The notes under the pieces are model-generated. The model did no database searches and was not told where the DNA came from. It saw only the letters and a list, made by a program, of their open reading frames with translations. From RUG12783 sp946409545 (GTDB lineage Bacteria > Bacillota_I > Bacilli_A > RF39 > UBA660), in contig CAMJWT010000002.1 of assembly GCA_946409545.1 (NCBI GenBank), positions 1 to 64,000 of the forward strand: a stretch of DNA of 64,000 bases. Reading direction: 5' to 3'. The position numbers and the translations under genes are program-made. Below, one piece after another: positions 17,805-27,408 of this stretch (positions are counted from its first letter, which is position 1; the number at the start of each line of letters is the position of its first letter).

Positions 17805-18989
17805 ATGGCAAAGGAAAAATTTGATCGTAGTAAACCACATGTTAACATTGGTACAATTGGCCACGTTGACCATGGTAAGACTACTTTAACAGCTGCTATT
17901 ACAAAAAGACAAGCAGAAAAATTTGGTGGAGATTTCGTAGATTATGCTAATATCGATAAAGCTCCAGAAGAAAGAGCACGTGGTATTACTATTAATACTG
18001 CACACGTAGAGTATCAAACAGCTACTCGTCACTATGCTCACGTTGACTGTCCAGGACATGCTGACTATGTTAAGAACATGATTACTGGTGCAGCTCAAAT
18101 GGATGGTGCAATTCTAGTTATTGCTGCTACTGATGGACCTATGGCACAAACTCGTGAACATATCCTACTTGCTCGTCAAGTTGGTGTACCTAAGATGGTA
18201 GTATTCATGAACAAATGCGATATGGTTGATGATGAAGAATTACTAGAATTAGTAGAAATGGAAATTCGTGATCTATTAAATGAATATGGATTCGATGGAG
18301 ATAATACACCAATTATTCGTGGTTCTGCTCTTAAGGCTCTTGAAGGAGATCCTAAGTATGTAGAAGCTATCGACAAATTAATGGATGCTGTTGATACATG
18401 GATTCCAACTCCAGAACGTGATAATACAAAACCATTCTTAATGAGTATTGAAGATGTATTCACTATTACTGGACGTGGAACAGTTGTTACAGGACGTGTT
18501 GAACGTGGACAATTAAAACTTAATGATGAAGTTGAAATCGTTGGTATTCGTCCAACTCAAAAGACTGTTGTTACTGGAATTGAAATGTTCCGTAAACAAT
18601 TAGACTATGCTGAAGCTGGAGATAATGCTGGAGTATTACTTCGTGGAATCTCTCGTGAAGAAGTTGAACGTGGACAAGTTCTTGCTAAACCAGGAAGTGT
18701 TACACCTCATACTACTTTCGAAGCTGCAGTTTATGTATTATCTAAAGAAGAAGGTGGACGTCATACTCCATTCTTCACAAACTATCGTCCTCAATTCTAT
18801 TTTAGAACTACAGACGTAACTGGTGTTATTACATTACCAGAAGGAACTGAAATGGTTATGCCAGGTGATAATGTTAACATGCATGTTGAATTAATTCACC
18901 CAATTGCTATTGAACAAGGTACTAAATTCTCTATCCGTGAAGGTGGAAGAACAGTTGGTGCTGGATCAGTTTCTAAAATTGATAAGTAA
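17805..18989 (+). CDS. tuf: Elongation factor Tu
   Basis: EF-Tu (394 aa) carries aminoacyl-tRNA to the ribosomal A site. G1 is GHVDHGKT (residues 19-26); RGITINTAHVEY, DCPGHADY and NKCDMVD follow, and the C-terminal beta-barrels end in the usual 'GRTVGAGSVSKI'. AAAGGAGG is the RBS. It is the last gene of the str operon, with its own probable promoter at 17743-17771 and a strong terminator after it. Codon choice includes more C-ending codons than neighbouring unknown genes, as expected for high expression. Confidence 0.98.
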   Translation: MAKEKFDRSKPHVNIGTIGHVDHGKTTLTAAITKRQAEKFGGDFVDYANIDKAPEERARGITINTAHVEYQTATRHYAHVDCPGHADYVKNMITGAAQMDGAILVIAATDGPMAQTREHILLARQVGVPKMVVFMNKCDMVDDEELLELVEMEIRDLLNEYGFDGDNTPIIRGSALKALEGDPKYVEAIDKLMDAVDTWIPTPERDNTKPFLMSIEDVFTITGRGTVVTGRVERGQLKLNDEVEIVGIRPTQKTVVTGIEMFRKQLDYAEAGDNAGVLLRGISREEVERGQVLAKPGSVTPHTTFEAAVYVLSKEEGGRHTPFFTNYRPQFYFRTTDVTGVITLPEGTEMVMPGDNVNMHVELIHPIAIEQGTKFSIREGGRTVGAGSVSKIDK

Positions 18990-18998
18990 TTAAAAATT

Positions 18999-19023
18999 AG
19001 AGAAGTTTACTTCTCTTTTTTTT
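18999..19023 (+). terminator. Intrinsic terminator of the str operon
   Basis: AGAGAAG (18999-19005), loop TTTA, CTTCTCT (19010-19016), then seven or more T. Confidence 0.93.
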
Positions 19024-19102
19024 GTCTATACTTTACAGTACAAATCCTTGTTTTTATTGAGAAAAAGTAACGTTTATGCTATCCTTATAATGAGGAGAGT
19101 AT

Positions 19103-20308
19103 ATGAAAAGACTATTTAAAACTTTACTTATTTTGACATTTTTCTTTTCATTATGTATCAAAGTTGATGCTAAAACTCTTAAAGATTTAAAGAATGAACT
19201 TGCAGCATTAGAAGCTAAAAAAGCGGCTAATGATAGTGCTAAAAAGAAAACACAAAATGAAATTAAAAGTGCAAGTAATAGAATTGAAAATATAACAGGT
19301 ATTATATCTGATAGTGAAAAAAAGATTGTATCACTAACTGGTGAGATTGCATCTCTTGAAGCTAAAGCTAAAAGCAAAGAAAAAGAAATAAAAAATCTCA
19401 TTGCATTTATTCAAGTATCAAATAGTGAAAATTCTTATATGGAATATATTTTCACATCAGAATCCCTTGAAGATTTAATAATACGTAGTTCAGTTTCTGA
19501 ACAAATGGTTACCTATAATGATGATTTAATTGAAGAATATAATGATACAATTAAAAAATATAAACAAAAACAAGTAGATTATCGTAATGAAATTAATAAT
19601 CTAAATAGAGAACAAAAAAATCTTGAAGGAGAACTTGTTACTTTAGGAGATCAACTTGATAAAGTAATGGATGTAAGTGTATCAATTGATAAAGAGATTG
19701 AAGCTCAAAAGAAAACAATCAATTATTATCAAAACACTTTAAAATGTAAAGATAATCAAGATATTACAACTTGTGGTACGGTAGCTTATTCAGGTAAGAT
19801 GTTAAGACCAACCGCTAAAGGTTATATAACTAGTTCATTTGGATATCGTACAGACCCAATAAGTGGTAGAAAAGGAAGTTTCCATAGTGGAACTGATATG
19901 GTTTCAAGCGATAACAAAGTATATCCAGTAGCACCTGGAACTGTTGCTGGTATTTATTGGAAAACAAGTTGTGGTGGAACAATGTTATTTATTAACCATA
20001 ATGTAGGTGGTACAAAATATACATCAGGTTATTTCCATTTATCAAAAGTAAATGTATCAATTGGTCAAAAAGTTGATGTTAATACCCAAATTGGTAAAAC
20101 AGGTGGTACCAAATCACTTACACCATGGGATCATTGTTCAACAGGACGTCACTTACATTTATCAATCGCTAGGGGATGGTTCTTTAAAGAATATTCATCA
20201 TATTCAACATTCACAAGTAAATTAGTAAATCCAACTAGTGTCGTTAATTTCCCAAGCAAGGGAGCTAAATATAAATGGTTCTATGATAGAACGACAATCT
20301 ATAAATAA
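19103..20308 (+). CDS. M23 (LytM/EnvC-type) cell-wall hydrolase with coiled coil
   Basis: This 401-aa secreted protein has a signal peptide (about residues 1-24, cleavage near VDA-K), a long coiled coil (about 25-215), and a C-terminal peptidase M23 domain (about 235-375). Zinc/catalytic motifs are H-S-G-T-D-M and the final H-L-H-L-S; 'SSFGYRTDPISG' is the usual domain opening. The architecture matches EnvC/PcsB/YtzB-like activators or endopeptidases cutting peptidoglycan cross-links at division. Both zinc motifs are intact, so it is probably active. It is monocistronic with a good terminator. Confidence 0.9.
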   Translation: MKRLFKTLLILTFFFSLCIKVDAKTLKDLKNELAALEAKKAANDSAKKKTQNEIKSASNRIENITGIISDSEKKIVSLTGEIASLEAKAKSKEKEIKNLIAFIQVSNSENSYMEYIFTSESLEDLIIRSSVSEQMVTYNDDLIEEYNDTIKKYKQKQVDYRNEINNLNREQKNLEGELVTLGDQLDKVMDVSVSIDKEIEAQKKTINYYQNTLKCKDNQDITTCGTVAYSGKMLRPTAKGYITSSFGYRTDPISGRKGSFHSGTDMVSSDNKVYPVAPGTVAGIYWKTSCGGTMLFINHNVGGTKYTSGYFHLSKVNVSIGQKVDVNTQIGKTGGTKSLTPWDHCSTGRHLHLSIARGWFFKEYSSYSTFTSKLVNPTSVVNFPSKGAKYKWFYDRTTIYK

Positions 20309-20333
20309 AACTCTAGATAATCTAGAGTTTTTT
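20308..20333 (+). terminator. Intrinsic terminator
   Basis: AAACTCTAGA/TCTAGAGTTT (20308-20317 and 20321-20330) with a 3-nt loop, then T. Confidence 0.92.
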
Positions 20334-20369
20334 ATTTTATTATTATATAATTATAATAGAGGTTAGAAT

Positions 20370-23300
20370 ATGAATAAAAGGAAGTACTTATTTTTATTAT
20401 TAATAATACCAATTCTAGTTATATTTATAAGTAGATCTTTTTCACTTACATATACACAAGAAATTAAAAGTGTAGAAATACAATCAAATGATTATAACAA
20501 TCCAGGTTCATGGCATATTGATAAATCAGCTGAATGGATTGGACTTGGTAAAGCAAGAGTAACCTTTGATGTAAATTCGGTAGTAAAAACATCCGATGCT
20601 CGTTATAAAGATGTTATCTTTGTTATGGATGTATCAGGATCAATGTCAGGAAGTAAGCTAGATAGGGCAAAGCAAGATGCCATTGATTTAACTAATTATT
20701 TACTTTCTGATAGTCATAATAGTGTTGCTTTAATAACCTTTGATTCAACATCAGAAGTAATATCAGGTTTTACCAATAATAAACAAGAAATGATAGAATA
20801 TATTACAAATTTAAATGATAAAGGGTGTACAAATTACAATGCAGGATTATTAAATGTTGAAACGGTAATGAGGGATTATGTTAAGAGTGACAATAAAGAC
20901 TTGTTATTATTATTTTTAACTGATGGTTATCCGAACATAGACACTCCTAATCAAGTTGCAACATATGGTATTTTAAAAGAGAAATACCCATATATGACCA
21001 TAAATGGTATTCAGTATGAAATGGGAAAGGAAATAATTAAAGAGATTATTGAAATATCAGATAATCAATTTATTGCAAATCAAGATACTTTAAACAATGT
21101 TTTATTTGATGCAACAGTTACTCCAACAGCATATGATAATTTCGTGGTAACAGATTATGTAAATGATGAATATTTCTATATTGAATCAGTTAATGATATT
21201 AAAGTTCCTTTTGGAGAAGTATCTCTAGATACTGTTAATGGTGTTCAAAAGATAACATGGGATCTTGGAAATAACTATGTAACTGGTCGTAATGTTAAGA
21301 TGACTATAGATCTTAAATTGAAAGAAGAGTTTCATAATACAAGAGGATTTTATCCAACAAATAAAAGCGAAACGATTGTATCAAAGTTACCTGATGAACA
21401 AGAAAAAACAAGAGAGAGTGAATTAACCCCAGTTCTTAAAAATGTATATGAAGTTATTTATAATCCTAATACCCCAGATGGATGTACATTACCATCAATA
21501 GAAAATGAAGAATATATGGTTTATCAAACAGTAACCAAAAGAAGTGATAGTTTAACTTGTCCTGGATATATCTTTAAAGGATGGTATGTAGATAGTAATG
21601 ATTTAATTGATATTAAGTTTATAAATGATGATATGTTTATAATGCCACCTCATGATGTACATATAAGAGGTACATGGACAAAACAAGATTTAGTCAAAAC
21701 GATGGATGGAACTGTAAAAGTAAAACTTGATGGAACATTAATGAAACATGACAATATAGTTCGTAAAACTTTTGGTAAGGATATTTCAAGAAATAGTTTT
21801 GAAAGTATAACAACAGTTGCCGATATTACTATACCTTCTACGGCATTAGATTTTTGGGATGCATCAGCAGAACAAAATGGATCAGTACTTGCATGGTATA
21901 CCGATGTTGATAATAATGGTATGTATGAATTATATATAGGACAAGAGGATGGAGTTAAAGCAAATCCTAATAGTTCTTATGCTTTTTATTATTTTTCAAA
22001 AGTTAATTCTATTGATTTATCGAATTTTGATACATCAAGAGTAACCAATATGGCAGCAATGTTTTCTCATACTGCATATATTTCAACTACTTTTAATATG
22101 GATTTAGGTAATTTAAATACTTCAAATGTTAAAAATATGGCATATATGTTTCATAATTCAGGATTTAATGCCACAACATGGAATATAGGAAATATAAGTA
22201 ATTGGGATACATCGAATGTAACTGATATGTCATCAATGTTCAATAATGCAGGAAGAAATGCAACGACTTGGAATATTGGAAGTTTAAACAATTGGAATAC
22301 TTCAAAAGTAACAAATATGGCATCTATGTTCTATTATGCAGGTTTTGAAGCATCAGAATTCAATTTAGATTTAAATAATTGGAATACTTCAAAAGTAACT
22401 GATATGTCATCAATGTTCAATAATGCAGGGAAAAAAGCAACGACTTGGAATATAGGAAATTTAAGTACTTGGAATATATCAAATGTAACTAATATGTATT
22501 CTATGTTTGAATATGCTGGTTTTGAAGCATCAGAATTCAATTTAGATTTAAATAATTGGAATACTTCAAAAGTAACTGATATGTCATCAATGTTCAATAA
22601 TGCAGGGAAAAAAGCAACGACTTGGAATATAGGAAATTTAAGTACTTGGAATATATCAAATGTAACTAATATGTATTCTATGTTTGAATATGCAGGTCAT
22701 AATTCTTCAAGCTTTGAATTAGATTTAAGTAATTGGGATACTTTGAAAGTAACTAATATGGCATCTATGTTTTATTATTCAGGAAATAAAGCAACAACCT
22801 GGAATATTGGAGCATTAGATAATTGGAATACTTCAAGTGTTACAACGATGTCACATATGTTCTATAATGCAGGAGGAAATGCTACAACCTGGAATATAGG
22901 AAATATAAATACTTGGGATGTGTCTAGTGTTACAGATATGTCATATATGTTTTATTATTCAGGAAATAAAGCGACAACCTGGAATATTGGAAATATAAGT
23001 ACTTGGGATGTGTCTAGTGTCACAACAATGTCAAATATGTTCAATAATGCAGGATATAGTGCAACAACATGGAATATAGGAGATTTAATTAATTGGAATA
23101 TATCGATGGTAACTAATATGAATTCTATGTTTGCTCATTCAGGATATAGAGCAACAACATGGAATATAGGAAATTTAAGTAACTGGGATACGTCAAAAGT
23201 AATAGATATGTCTTATATGTTTGAAAGAGCTGGATGCAATGCTACAACATGGAATATAGGAGATATAAGTAATTGGAATACATCAAGTGTAACAAATATG

Positions 23301-24218
23301 AACTATATGTTCTCAAATACAGGCTATAAAGCTACTTCATGGAATATAGGAAATTTAAGTAACTGGGATACATCCAAAGTAACAAATATGTCAAATATGT
23401 TTGCCCGTGCAGGCAATAGTGCAACAACTTGGAATATAGGAAACTTAGATAATTGGGATACCTCAAGAGTAACCAACATGTCATCTATGTTCTATGGTGC
23501 AGGTAATAGTGCTACAACTTGGAATATAGGAAATTTAAGTAACTGGGATACATCCAAAGTAACAAATATGTCAGAAATGTTTCGTGCTGCTGGTCAAAAT
23601 TCACCAGCATGGAGTATAGGAGACTTGAGCAATTGGGATGTATCTAGTGTCACAAATATGTCATATATGTTTGAAGCTTCTGGATATAAGGCAGTATCTT
23701 GGAGTATAGGAGATTTAAGTAATTGGGATACATCAAGTGTTACAAATATGTATTCAATGTTTGCATATTCCGGACATATTACACAGTCATATAGTTTAAA
23801 TATAGGTAGTTGGGATGTATCTAGTGTTGCAAATATGTCACAAATGTTTAGAGAATCCGGCTATAATTCTATAGCATGGAATATAGGGGATCTAAGTAAT
23901 TGGGATACATCAAATGTTACAAATATGTCTAGTATGTTTTATATGGCAGGAGCAACCGCAACAACATGGAATAGCGTTGGTACATTGAAAGTATATGCCC
24001 GAACGATTGATTCAATTTTCTTAAATTGTGTAAATGCTAAAGCTACTTTGAATATATATAGTAATCCAACATCATATAGTAATGCGTTTAGTTCTGCTGC
24101 TATGGTTTCTGGTTCAGGAATAACTGTTAACTATAGTAGTGCAACAACTAATATTGATAATATTATTGCTACAAAATCTAATAATTCTAATGTAGTTAAA
24201 GGTGAACAATTAGATTAA
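20370..24218 (+). CDS. vWA/InlB/DUF285 (BspA-like) surface adhesin
   Basis: This 1282-aa surface protein has an N-terminal membrane/signal segment (about residues 5-26). A von Willebrand factor A domain (about 80-260) follows with an intact MIDAS: Asp87-x-Ser89-x-Ser91, Thr154 and Asp185. An adhesin-like beta region and an InlB-type unit (GYIFKGWYVDSND...MPPHDVHIRGTW, about 365-435) precede a long run of 22 DUF285/BspA-like units of about 30-37 aa, each of the form W-x-T-S-x-V-T-N-M-x-x-M-F. The C-terminal 70 residues lack a sortase signal. Binding to host or neighbour surfaces is the likely role, inferred from the vWA and BspA families. Confidence 0.88.
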   Translation: MNKRKYLFLLLIIPILVIFISRSFSLTYTQEIKSVEIQSNDYNNPGSWHIDKSAEWIGLGKARVTFDVNSVVKTSDARYKDVIFVMDVSGSMSGSKLDRAKQDAIDLTNYLLSDSHNSVALITFDSTSEVISGFTNNKQEMIEYITNLNDKGCTNYNAGLLNVETVMRDYVKSDNKDLLLLFLTDGYPNIDTPNQVATYGILKEKYPYMTINGIQYEMGKEIIKEIIEISDNQFIANQDTLNNVLFDATVTPTAYDNFVVTDYVNDEYFYIESVNDIKVPFGEVSLDTVNGVQKITWDLGNNYVTGRNVKMTIDLKLKEEFHNTRGFYPTNKSETIVSKLPDEQEKTRESELTPVLKNVYEVIYNPNTPDGCTLPSIENEEYMVYQTVTKRSDSLTCPGYIFKGWYVDSNDLIDIKFINDDMFIMPPHDVHIRGTWTKQDLVKTMDGTVKVKLDGTLMKHDNIVRKTFGKDISRNSFESITTVADITIPSTALDFWDASAEQNGSVLAWYTDVDNNGMYELYIGQEDGVKANPNSSYAFYYFSKVNSIDLSNFDTSRVTNMAAMFSHTAYISTTFNMDLGNLNTSNVKNMAYMFHNSGFNATTWNIGNISNWDTSNVTDMSSMFNNAGRNATTWNIGSLNNWNTSKVTNMASMFYYAGFEASEFNLDLNNWNTSKVTDMSSMFNNAGKKATTWNIGNLSTWNISNVTNMYSMFEYAGFEASEFNLDLNNWNTSKVTDMSSMFNNAGKKATTWNIGNLSTWNISNVTNMYSMFEYAGHNSSSFELDLSNWDTLKVTNMASMFYYSGNKATTWNIGALDNWNTSSVTTMSHMFYNAGGNATTWNIGNINTWDVSSVTDMSYMFYYSGNKATTWNIGNISTWDVSSVTTMSNMFNNAGYSATTWNIGDLINWNISMVTNMNSMFAHSGYRATTWNIGNLSNWDTSKVIDMSYMFERAGCNATTWNIGDISNWNTSSVTNMNYMFSNTGYKATSWNIGNLSNWDTSKVTNMSNMFARAGNSATTWNIGNLDNWDTSRVTNMSSMFYGAGNSATTWNIGNLSNWDTSKVTNMSEMFRAAGQNSPAWSIGDLSNWDVSSVTNMSYMFEASGYKAVSWSIGDLSNWDTSSVTNMYSMFAYSGHITQSYSLNIGSWDVSSVANMSQMFRESGYNSIAWNIGDLSNWDTSNVTNMSSMFYMAGATATTWNSVGTLKVYARTIDSIFLNCVNAKATLNIYSNPTSYSNAFSSAAMVSGSGITVNYSSATTNIDNIIATKSNNSNVVKGEQLD
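22020..23965 (+). repeat. 22 DUF285/BspA-like repeats
   Basis: Each unit encodes a variant of N-W-[DN]-T-S-x-V-T-[ND]-M-x-x-M-F followed by 'YAG...ATTWNIG'. The units vary in sequence but keep frame, so the array can grow or shrink without breaking the gene. Confidence 0.9.
22341..22694 (+). repeat. Near-perfect 177-bp tandem duplication
   Basis: The copies at 22341-22517 and 22518-22694 (59 aa each, two DUF285 units) are identical except for the last base (T versus A). This marks a very recent duplication inside the array. Confidence 0.93.
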
Positions 24219-24223
24219 ATAAT

Positions 24224-24249
24224 AAGTACACAGTAATGTGTACTTTTAT
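24224..24249 (+). terminator. Intrinsic terminator
   Basis: AAGTACAC (24224-24231), loop AGTAAT, GTGTACTT (24238-24245), then T-rich sequence. Confidence 0.85.
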
Positions 24250-24289
24250 TTTGAAATAATATTTGTTAAAATAAGCACGTAGGTGATTT

Positions 24290-24931
24290 ATGAGAGTTCG
24301 TAATGTTAAAAATAAAGATGAAATATTAAAAAATAGTAGTTATGTAATATTAGATCCAGAATCTTATATTGGTAAATGGAGAGATGTATTTAATAATTCT
24401 AATCCTATTTATTTAGAAATTGGTATGGGTAAAGGTAATTTTATTATTGAAAATGCTAAAACGTATCCTAATATTAATTTTATTGGTTTAGAGAAAAATG
24501 GTAGTGTGCTAACTTATGCTGTTAAGAAGTTAGAAGGACTTGATTTACCTAACTTAAAACTAATTTGTTTTGATGCTAGTAATATTGATTTATTATTCTT
24601 TAAAGAGATTGATAAACTTTACTTAAATTTCTCTGATCCATGGCCAAAAGATCGTCATGCTAAAAGAAGATTAACTAGTCCTATCTTTCTTGATAAGTAT
24701 GAAAAATTATTTAGAGTTAACAATATTATAGAAATGAAAACAGATAATAAAGATCTTTTTGAATACAGTTTAGAAACTATGAAAAATAAAGGTTATACTA
24801 CTGAAGATATCTCTTATAATTTAACTGAAAGAGATGATTTTCCCAATATCAAAACGGAATATGAAGAGAAGTTTATTTTAAAGAATAATCCCATTTATTT
24901 TGTGAGGATGTTAAAACGTGTTAATTTTTGA
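24290..24931 (+). CDS. trmB: TrmB, tRNA (guanine-N7-)-methyltransferase
   Basis: TrmB (213 aa) methylates G46 in the tRNA variable loop using SAM. The SAM-binding motif is YLEIGMGKGN (about residues 41-50), and the family signature FSDPWPKDRHAKRRL lies near 115-130. It starts MRVRNVKN, typical of Bacillota members, and has normal length. The ribosome site is AGGTGAT rather than AGGAGG. The gene ends with TGA, evidence that TGA is a stop in this genome. Confidence 0.96.
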   Translation: MRVRNVKNKDEILKNSSYVILDPESYIGKWRDVFNNSNPIYLEIGMGKGNFIIENAKTYPNINFIGLEKNGSVLTYAVKKLEGLDLPNLKLICFDASNIDLLFFKEIDKLYLNFSDPWPKDRHAKRRLTSPIFLDKYEKLFRVNNIIEMKTDNKDLFEYSLETMKNKGYTTEDISYNLTERDDFPNIKTEYEEKFILKNNPIYFVRMLKRVNF

Positions 24932-24988
24932 AAAAAAGAGAAAATCTTTATGAATTTATGTTATAATTATGTTAACAGTAGGTGATTA

Positions 24989-25654
24989 ATGAGAAAGTGT
25001 TTAATTATATTAATTGTTTCTCTTACATTTTTTACTGGGTGTTCAATTAAAAAAGTTGAAACTGATAGCTTAAAAAATATTTTTGAAACAGTATTATATC
25101 GCAAGAAAAAATTAAGTAATACCTATATGAATGGATATAAATTTTATCTACCTAAAGGTGTTACCATTATAGATAAAAATGAATATAATTTAAAATTAAA
25201 AGATCAAAAGACATATTATTATTTATATGTTGATACAATTGCATATCATTATAAGACAAATAATACTTTTACAATAAATAATAAGAATTTCTTCTCTGAA
25301 ATATTAGAAAATGGCAATCTTAGTGGCTATATTGATATTGAAGAAGATGAAGATAGATATTTTGTTGTATTAATGTATAACTATGCAAAGATTGAGTCTT
25401 ATGTTCCAAAAGATTATTTAAATGATGCTTTAACAAATATGAGTTATGTTTTATCAACGATTAACTTTAATGATAAAGTAATTGAAGAATATGTTGGTAA
25501 TAAAGGAACTGTATCTCAAGAAGAATCATTTGATATCTTTGATTCTAAAAAAGAAAGTGATTCTTTCTTAAAATATGAAGAAGAGTATGGTACATACAAA
25601 GAACCAATCATTATTGATGATGATGTTGTTGATATTGATGAAACTAACGATTAG
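24989..25654 (+). CDS. Predicted lipoprotein
   Basis: This 221-aa protein has a short signal peptide with lipobox F-T-G-C (Cys18). The rest is a soluble domain rich in Tyr and Lys with an acidic C-terminal tail, and no catalytic motif is visible. AGGTGAT serves as the ribosome site. The next gene begins 11 bp after the stop, so the two form an operon that continues into the YtxG/YtxH-like genes. No family is recognised. Confidence 0.7.
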   Translation: MRKCLIILIVSLTFFTGCSIKKVETDSLKNIFETVLYRKKKLSNTYMNGYKFYLPKGVTIIDKNEYNLKLKDQKTYYYLYVDTIAYHYKTNNTFTINNKNFFSEILENGNLSGYIDIEEDEDRYFVVLMYNYAKIESYVPKDYLNDALTNMSYVLSTINFNDKVIEEYVGNKGTVSQEESFDIFDSKKESDSFLKYEEEYGTYKEPIIIDDDVVDIDETND

Positions 25655-25665
25655 GAAGGTGTAAT

Positions 25666-26628
25666 ATGAAAGTCTTGAATAAAATAAAAGGATGGTTCGT
25701 TGAAGAATATGAAGACGATGAAGAAGACGAAGAACAAGAAGAAGTAGTAGAACGTGAACAACTTGCAAGAAAAGTTGAAGTTCCAAAACATTCTTTTAGA
25801 GATCGTTTTAAGAATAAAAAAGTTGATGATGACGAAGAAGATGAAGAGAAAGAAGAAACTACTTCTAGTGAACCAGTAGAAGTTCAACCTGTAGAAGTAT
25901 CTGTTCCAAGAGAAAATCGTATAGTTAACTTAGTTGAAGAAGAGGAAGAAACTGAAGTATATGAACCAGTAGAAGTTAAAGAGGAAGCACCAATTCAAGA
26001 GGAAGAAGAGGAAGAATTCCCATCTCGTTCAACAAGAGTACCTTTAGTCTTCGAAGATGATAATTTATTCCCTGAAGTAGAGGAACATGAAGAAGAACCT
26101 ATTGATGTTCCATATGAAAAACCTCTATATCACGGTAAAAAAGAGTCAACTTATGTTGAATCAATGAAAAACAGTAATTACTTAAAAGTAGCTACTGAAG
26201 TACCTAAAGAAAAAAAATTTAAACCATCACCAATTATTTCTCCAATATATGGTATTCTTGATAAGAACTATAAAAAAGAAGAAATCGTTACTCGTAAAGA
26301 TAAAACTTCTGAAAGTGAATATCGTGATAGTTCAATAGATAAGGTTCGTAAAAAAGCTTTTGGTGAAAATAAAAAAGAAGAAAAAGATAAAGAAGAACCT
26401 GTAAAAGGAAAAAAAGTAAATGTCAATAATGGTAAACCAGGTGTATCTAGTGTGACAATTGCTGATGCTGATGAATACTATAATGATCTTGGTTTAGCTT
26501 ATAATGAAGATTATAAAGATATGTCAAGGGTTAATTCAAATAAAAAGAAAGAAGAAACTAAAAAGAAAGACAAAGATGACGACAATTTATTTGATTTAAT
26601 TGATTCCATGTATAAAAAGGAGGATTAG
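25666..26628 (+). CDS. Highly acidic, probably disordered protein
   Basis: This 320-aa protein is dominated by Glu/Asp/Lys runs. The N-terminus (KIKGWFVEEYEDDEEDEE) recalls the SepF N-terminus, but no SepF beta domain follows, so identity with SepF is rejected. Three islands stand out: 'STRVPLVFEDDNLFPE' (about 124-140), 'FKPSPIISPIYGILDKNY' (about 185-202) and 'DEYYNDLGLAYNEDYKD' (about 265-282). These look like short linear binding motifs in a disordered chain. It is cytoplasmic as far as can be seen. It sits between a lipoprotein and a YtxG-like membrane protein in one operon, suggesting a role at the envelope or divisome. Function unknown. Confidence 0.7.
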   Translation: MKVLNKIKGWFVEEYEDDEEDEEQEEVVEREQLARKVEVPKHSFRDRFKNKKVDDDEEDEEKEETTSSEPVEVQPVEVSVPRENRIVNLVEEEEETEVYEPVEVKEEAPIQEEEEEEFPSRSTRVPLVFEDDNLFPEVEEHEEEPIDVPYEKPLYHGKKESTYVESMKNSNYLKVATEVPKEKKFKPSPIISPIYGILDKNYKKEEIVTRKDKTSESEYRDSSIDKVRKKAFGENKKEEKDKEEPVKGKKVNVNNGKPGVSSVTIADADEYYNDLGLAYNEDYKDMSRVNSNKKKEETKKKDKDDDNLFDLIDSMYKKED

Positions 26629-26631
26629 AAT

Positions 26632-26919
26632 ATGGATGTTTTACCTATTATCTTGTATGTTTTAGGAGCGGTTTTATTAGTAGCATTAATCGTGTTAACA
26701 ATTAAATTAATTTACTCAGTTGAAAGAATTAATGTTTTACTTGATGGTGTTGAAAGAAAAATGAAGACTGTTGATAAAATCTTCAGTGCAGTTGATAATG
26801 TAGCTGATTCATTTGCTGCTTTATCTGATCGTGTTGTAGATGGTATCGCAGGATTAATTAATAAAGTATTTAGTGGAAGAAAGAAAAAGAAAAGAGAGAT
26901 AGAAGAGGAGGAAGATTAA
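26632..26919 (+). CDS. DUF948/YtxG-like membrane protein
   Basis: This 95-aa protein has one N-terminal membrane helix (about residues 5-27), an amphipathic helical middle (ERINVLLDGVERKMKTVDK) and a charged Lys/Glu tail. That pattern fits DUF948 proteins such as YtxG of B. subtilis. The next gene encodes a YtxH-like protein one base after the stop, reproducing the known ytxG-ytxH pairing and supporting the call. The RBS AAGGAGG lies in the end of the preceding gene. Function of the family is unclear; it is linked to envelope and general stress. Confidence 0.72.
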   Translation: MDVLPIILYVLGAVLLVALIVLTIKLIYSVERINVLLDGVERKMKTVDKIFSAVDNVADSFAALSDRVVDGIAGLINKVFSGRKKKKREIEEEED

Positions 26920-26920
26920 T

Positions 26921-27343
26921 ATGGGAAAAGGAGCCGGAAAATTTGTTGCAGGTGCTGTAGTAGGAGCAGCTGTAGGAGCAGGACTTGGAGTTTTATTTGC
27001 TCCAAAAAGTGGTAAAGAAACAAGAGAGGAGTTAAAACAAAAATTAGAAGAACTAAAAGAAAAAGCAAAAGATGTTAAGTTTAGTGATGTAAAAGAAAAA
27101 ATCGAAGCTAAGATTGAAGAATTAAAGAAAGATATCGCTGATCTTGATAAAGAAAAAGTATTGAATTATGCTAAAGCAAAAGCAAAAGCTATTAAAGAAA
27201 AAACAAATGAATTAGTTCATCTAGCAAAAGATAAAGGAACTCCAGTTCTTGAAGATGCTGCTGAATCAGTTCGTGAAAAAGCTCTAGAAGTTGCTAAATC
27301 TGCAGTTGATAAATTAGAGAAAAAAGAAGAAGTAAAAGAATAG
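26921..27343 (+). CDS. YtxH-domain protein
   Basis: This 140-aa protein has the YtxH signature: a glycine/alanine-rich helix (GAVVGAAVGAGLGVLFAPKSG, within residues 10-31) followed at once by KETREEL and a long amphipathic Lys/Glu helix (about 35-140). It is probably membrane associated. Its place directly after a DUF948/YtxG-like gene matches other Bacillota. In B. subtilis the homologue belongs to a general-stress operon; no such control is visible here. The stop codon lies in the terminator hairpin. Confidence 0.85.
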   Translation: MGKGAGKFVAGAVVGAAVGAGLGVLFAPKSGKETREELKQKLEELKEKAKDVKFSDVKEKIEAKIEELKKDIADLDKEKVLNYAKAKAKAIKEKTNELVHLAKDKGTPVLEDAAESVREKALEVAKSAVDKLEKKEEVKE

Positions 27344-27360
27344 TTAACTATTCTTTTTTT
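27337..27360 (+). terminator. Intrinsic terminator
   Basis: AGAATAG (27337-27343), loop TTAA, CTATTCT (27348-27354), then T. Confidence 0.9.
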
Positions 27361-27362
27361 CA

Positions 27363-27391
27363 TTGCTAAATAATCAAAATAATTATATAAT
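27363..27391 (+). promoter_or_regulatory. Sigma-A promoter of rsmA
   Basis: TTGCTA (27363-27368), 17-nt spacer, TATAAT (27386-27391), about 18 nt before the ATG. Confidence 0.75.
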
Positions 27392-27408
27392 AACTACGGT
27401 GATTATTA

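Noticed and set aside
25666..26628. SepF cell-division protein
   Set aside because: Only the first 20 residues recall SepF; the conserved beta domain is absent.
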